Shown here one piece after another: positions 33,180 to 34,045 of a stretch of DNA of 34,045 bases. Numbering within the stretch: the first letter of the stretch is position 1; each line of letters begins with the position of its first letter. The notes under the pieces were generated by a model that searched no databases, was not told the DNA's origin, and saw nothing but the letters and a program-made list of their open reading frames with translations. Location: assembly GCA_945787715.1 (NCBI GenBank), contig CALZJE010000037.1, positions 1 through 34,045 on the forward strand. The letters run 5' to 3'. Position numbers and translations under genes: made by a program. This DNA is from an uncultured Ectothiorhodospiraceae bacterium. Lineage in GTDB: Bacteria; Pseudomonadota; Gammaproteobacteria; S012-40.

Positions 33180-33956
33180 GTGAAACGTATTACAATAAAA
33201 GTTGGTAGTAGTGTTTTAACCGAAAAAAATGCTATTGCAATGGAGAGAATGTTAAACCTGGTTTCTCTCATAATTAAACTGAAGAAAAAGTATGAAGTGA
33301 TCTTGGTGTCGTCAGGGGCCGTGGCTGCGGGTTATACAGCACTGCGCTTGGATAGAAAGAAAAATATTGGAAAAAAAGTGTTAGCGGCAGTAGGTCAGCC
33401 AATTTTGATGAGTAGTTATAAGCAGTTATTCGACATTTATAATACAGACATTAGTCAAATACTCACTACCGAAGAGGATTTTGACTCTATTACCCATGTT
33501 GATATTTTTAAGCGTATTATTGATACGCAGCTCGAAAATGATATATTTCCCATTGTGAACGAGAACGATATCACTACAACATCTGATCAGTTGTTTGGTG
33601 ATAACGATCAATTGTCCGCACATGTTGCTTATTATACCAACTCAGATTTATTGGTGATCATGAGTGATATCCAAGGTTATTATGACAAAAACCCTTCAAA
33701 ATTTAACGACGCTAAAATTATCCGCCATATTTCGCATATCCCAGATGAAGCATTAAATCAAGAAGTTACACCTATGCATGAGTTTGCCACTGGTGGAATT
33801 GTTACCAAATTAAAAGCGGCACATTATCTTTTAAACAAAGATAGAAAAATGTTTTTGTGTAGCGGCTTTGATTTGAATTCGGCGGAAGACTTTTTATTGC
33901 ATGGAAAACAAAGCAAAGGCACGCTATTTTCTAAGCGTTCTGATGATGAATTTTAG
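33180..33956 (+). CDS. proB: Glutamate 5-kinase, short form without PUA domain
   Basis: ProB phosphorylates glutamate in the first step of proline synthesis. The 258-residue protein is a complete amino-acid-kinase domain: IKVGSSVLTE (phosphate loop), VSSGAVAAGY, AAVGQPILMSSY, PIVNENDITTT, FGDNDQLSAHVA, LVIMSDIQGYYDKNP and ATGGIVTKLKAA. It lacks the C-terminal PUA domain present in the ~367-residue enterobacterial enzyme and ends cleanly at GTLFSKR. The short form and its phrases recall Campylobacterota ProB. In most gammaproteobacteria proB follows obgE; here it stands alone after ssrA, and proA is not visible before the window ends. The GTG start has AAGGG about 6-7 nt upstream. It may be a transferred copy. 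Confidence 0.93.
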   Translation: MKRITIKVGSSVLTEKNAIAMERMLNLVSLIIKLKKKYEVILVSSGAVAAGYTALRLDRKKNIGKKVLAAVGQPILMSSYKQLFDIYNTDISQILTTEEDFDSITHVDIFKRIIDTQLENDIFPIVNENDITTTSDQLFGDNDQLSAHVAYYTNSDLLVIMSDIQGYYDKNPSKFNDAKIIRHISHIPDEALNQEVTPMHEFATGGIVTKLKAAHYLLNKDRKMFLCSGFDLNSAEDFLLHGKQSKGTLFSKRSDDEF

Positions 33957-34045
33957 TATACTTTTTTGTTATAGCGCCAAGCCGAGTTTCTATCCTCTAA
34001 ACAAATTGAAGGCCAGGCTTGCATATCTGTGCAAATGAAAATACA
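33957..34045 (+). other. Window end after proB, no feature
   Basis: These 89 nt hold no open frame or hairpin with a T tract that I can see. Whether proB is followed by a partner gene lies outside the window. Confidence 0.5.

Noticed and set aside
1-34045. CRISPR arrays, insertion sequences and tRNA genes
   Set aside because: No regularly spaced direct repeats, no transposase-like proteins and no tRNA cloverleaf other than the tmRNA ends were seen on reading.

Overview
The window is a chromosomal stretch of an AT-leaning gammaproteobacterium. The grounds are a lepA-lepB-DUF4845-rnc-era-recO gene order, a tmRNA whose tag decodes as ANDENYALAA (identical to the E. coli tag as I recall it), and gamma-type housekeeping genes (DUF2058/YaiL, DjlA, PreP-like M16C peptidase, DusA). 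I cannot name the genus. There is no CRISPR array, integrase, transposase or tRNA gene in view.

Layout. (1) 1-744: the 3' end of a ManC/AlgA-type GDP-mannose enzyme, closed by a strong terminator. (2) 867-7219: a co-directional translation, secretion, RNA-processing and repair operon, lepA, lepB, a small membrane protein (DUF4845-like), rnc, era, recO and dusA. (3) 7220-8115: about 900 nt with no convincing gene. (4) 8116-12551: a TAT-exported M15 peptidase, a convergent KefB/KefC-like antiporter, a ferritin-like DUF455 protein and a lipoprotein of unknown role. (5) 12538-14487: recJ on the minus strand, with a 12-bp tandem repeat just upstream. (6) 14488-20009: surface and accessory genes, namely a 1054-residue mosaic propeller lipoprotein, a HEAT-repeat protein, a DUF3592 protein, a tiny lipoprotein resembling EexN/TrbK and an NfeD protein. 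(7) 20105-24392: lexA divergent from an mrfA-mrfB-like helicase/exonuclease pair. (8) 24462-31968: a possible HxD...H oxygenase/cupin-like protein, a PilZ-tailed chemoreceptor, DUF2058, djlA and an M16C peptidase. (9) 31986-33956: a holin-4-family membrane protein, ssrA (tmRNA) and a short glutamate 5-kinase.

The most interesting unit is lexA/mrfAB. The gene pair resembles Bacillus subtilis MrfA/MrfB (YprA/YprB), a helicase and DEDD exonuclease that repair mitomycin-type lesions independently of UvrA. It is transcribed away from a LexA whose recognition helix does not look like E. coli LexA. The 72-bp gap between them lacks the usual CTGT-N8-ACAG box. It carries instead two direct copies of AGAGAACG one helical turn apart (GAAC-N7-GAAC), the layout known for alphaproteobacterial LexA, with GAACG half-sites also known from non-canonical betaproteobacterial and Bacillus LexA. 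This suggests an SOS-controlled MrfAB excision system under a non-canonical LexA in a gammaproteobacterium.

Secondary points are a PUA-less ProB next to ssrA (possible transfer), a cysteine-repeat insertion inside the large lipoprotein, and several inverted repeats that could be operators.
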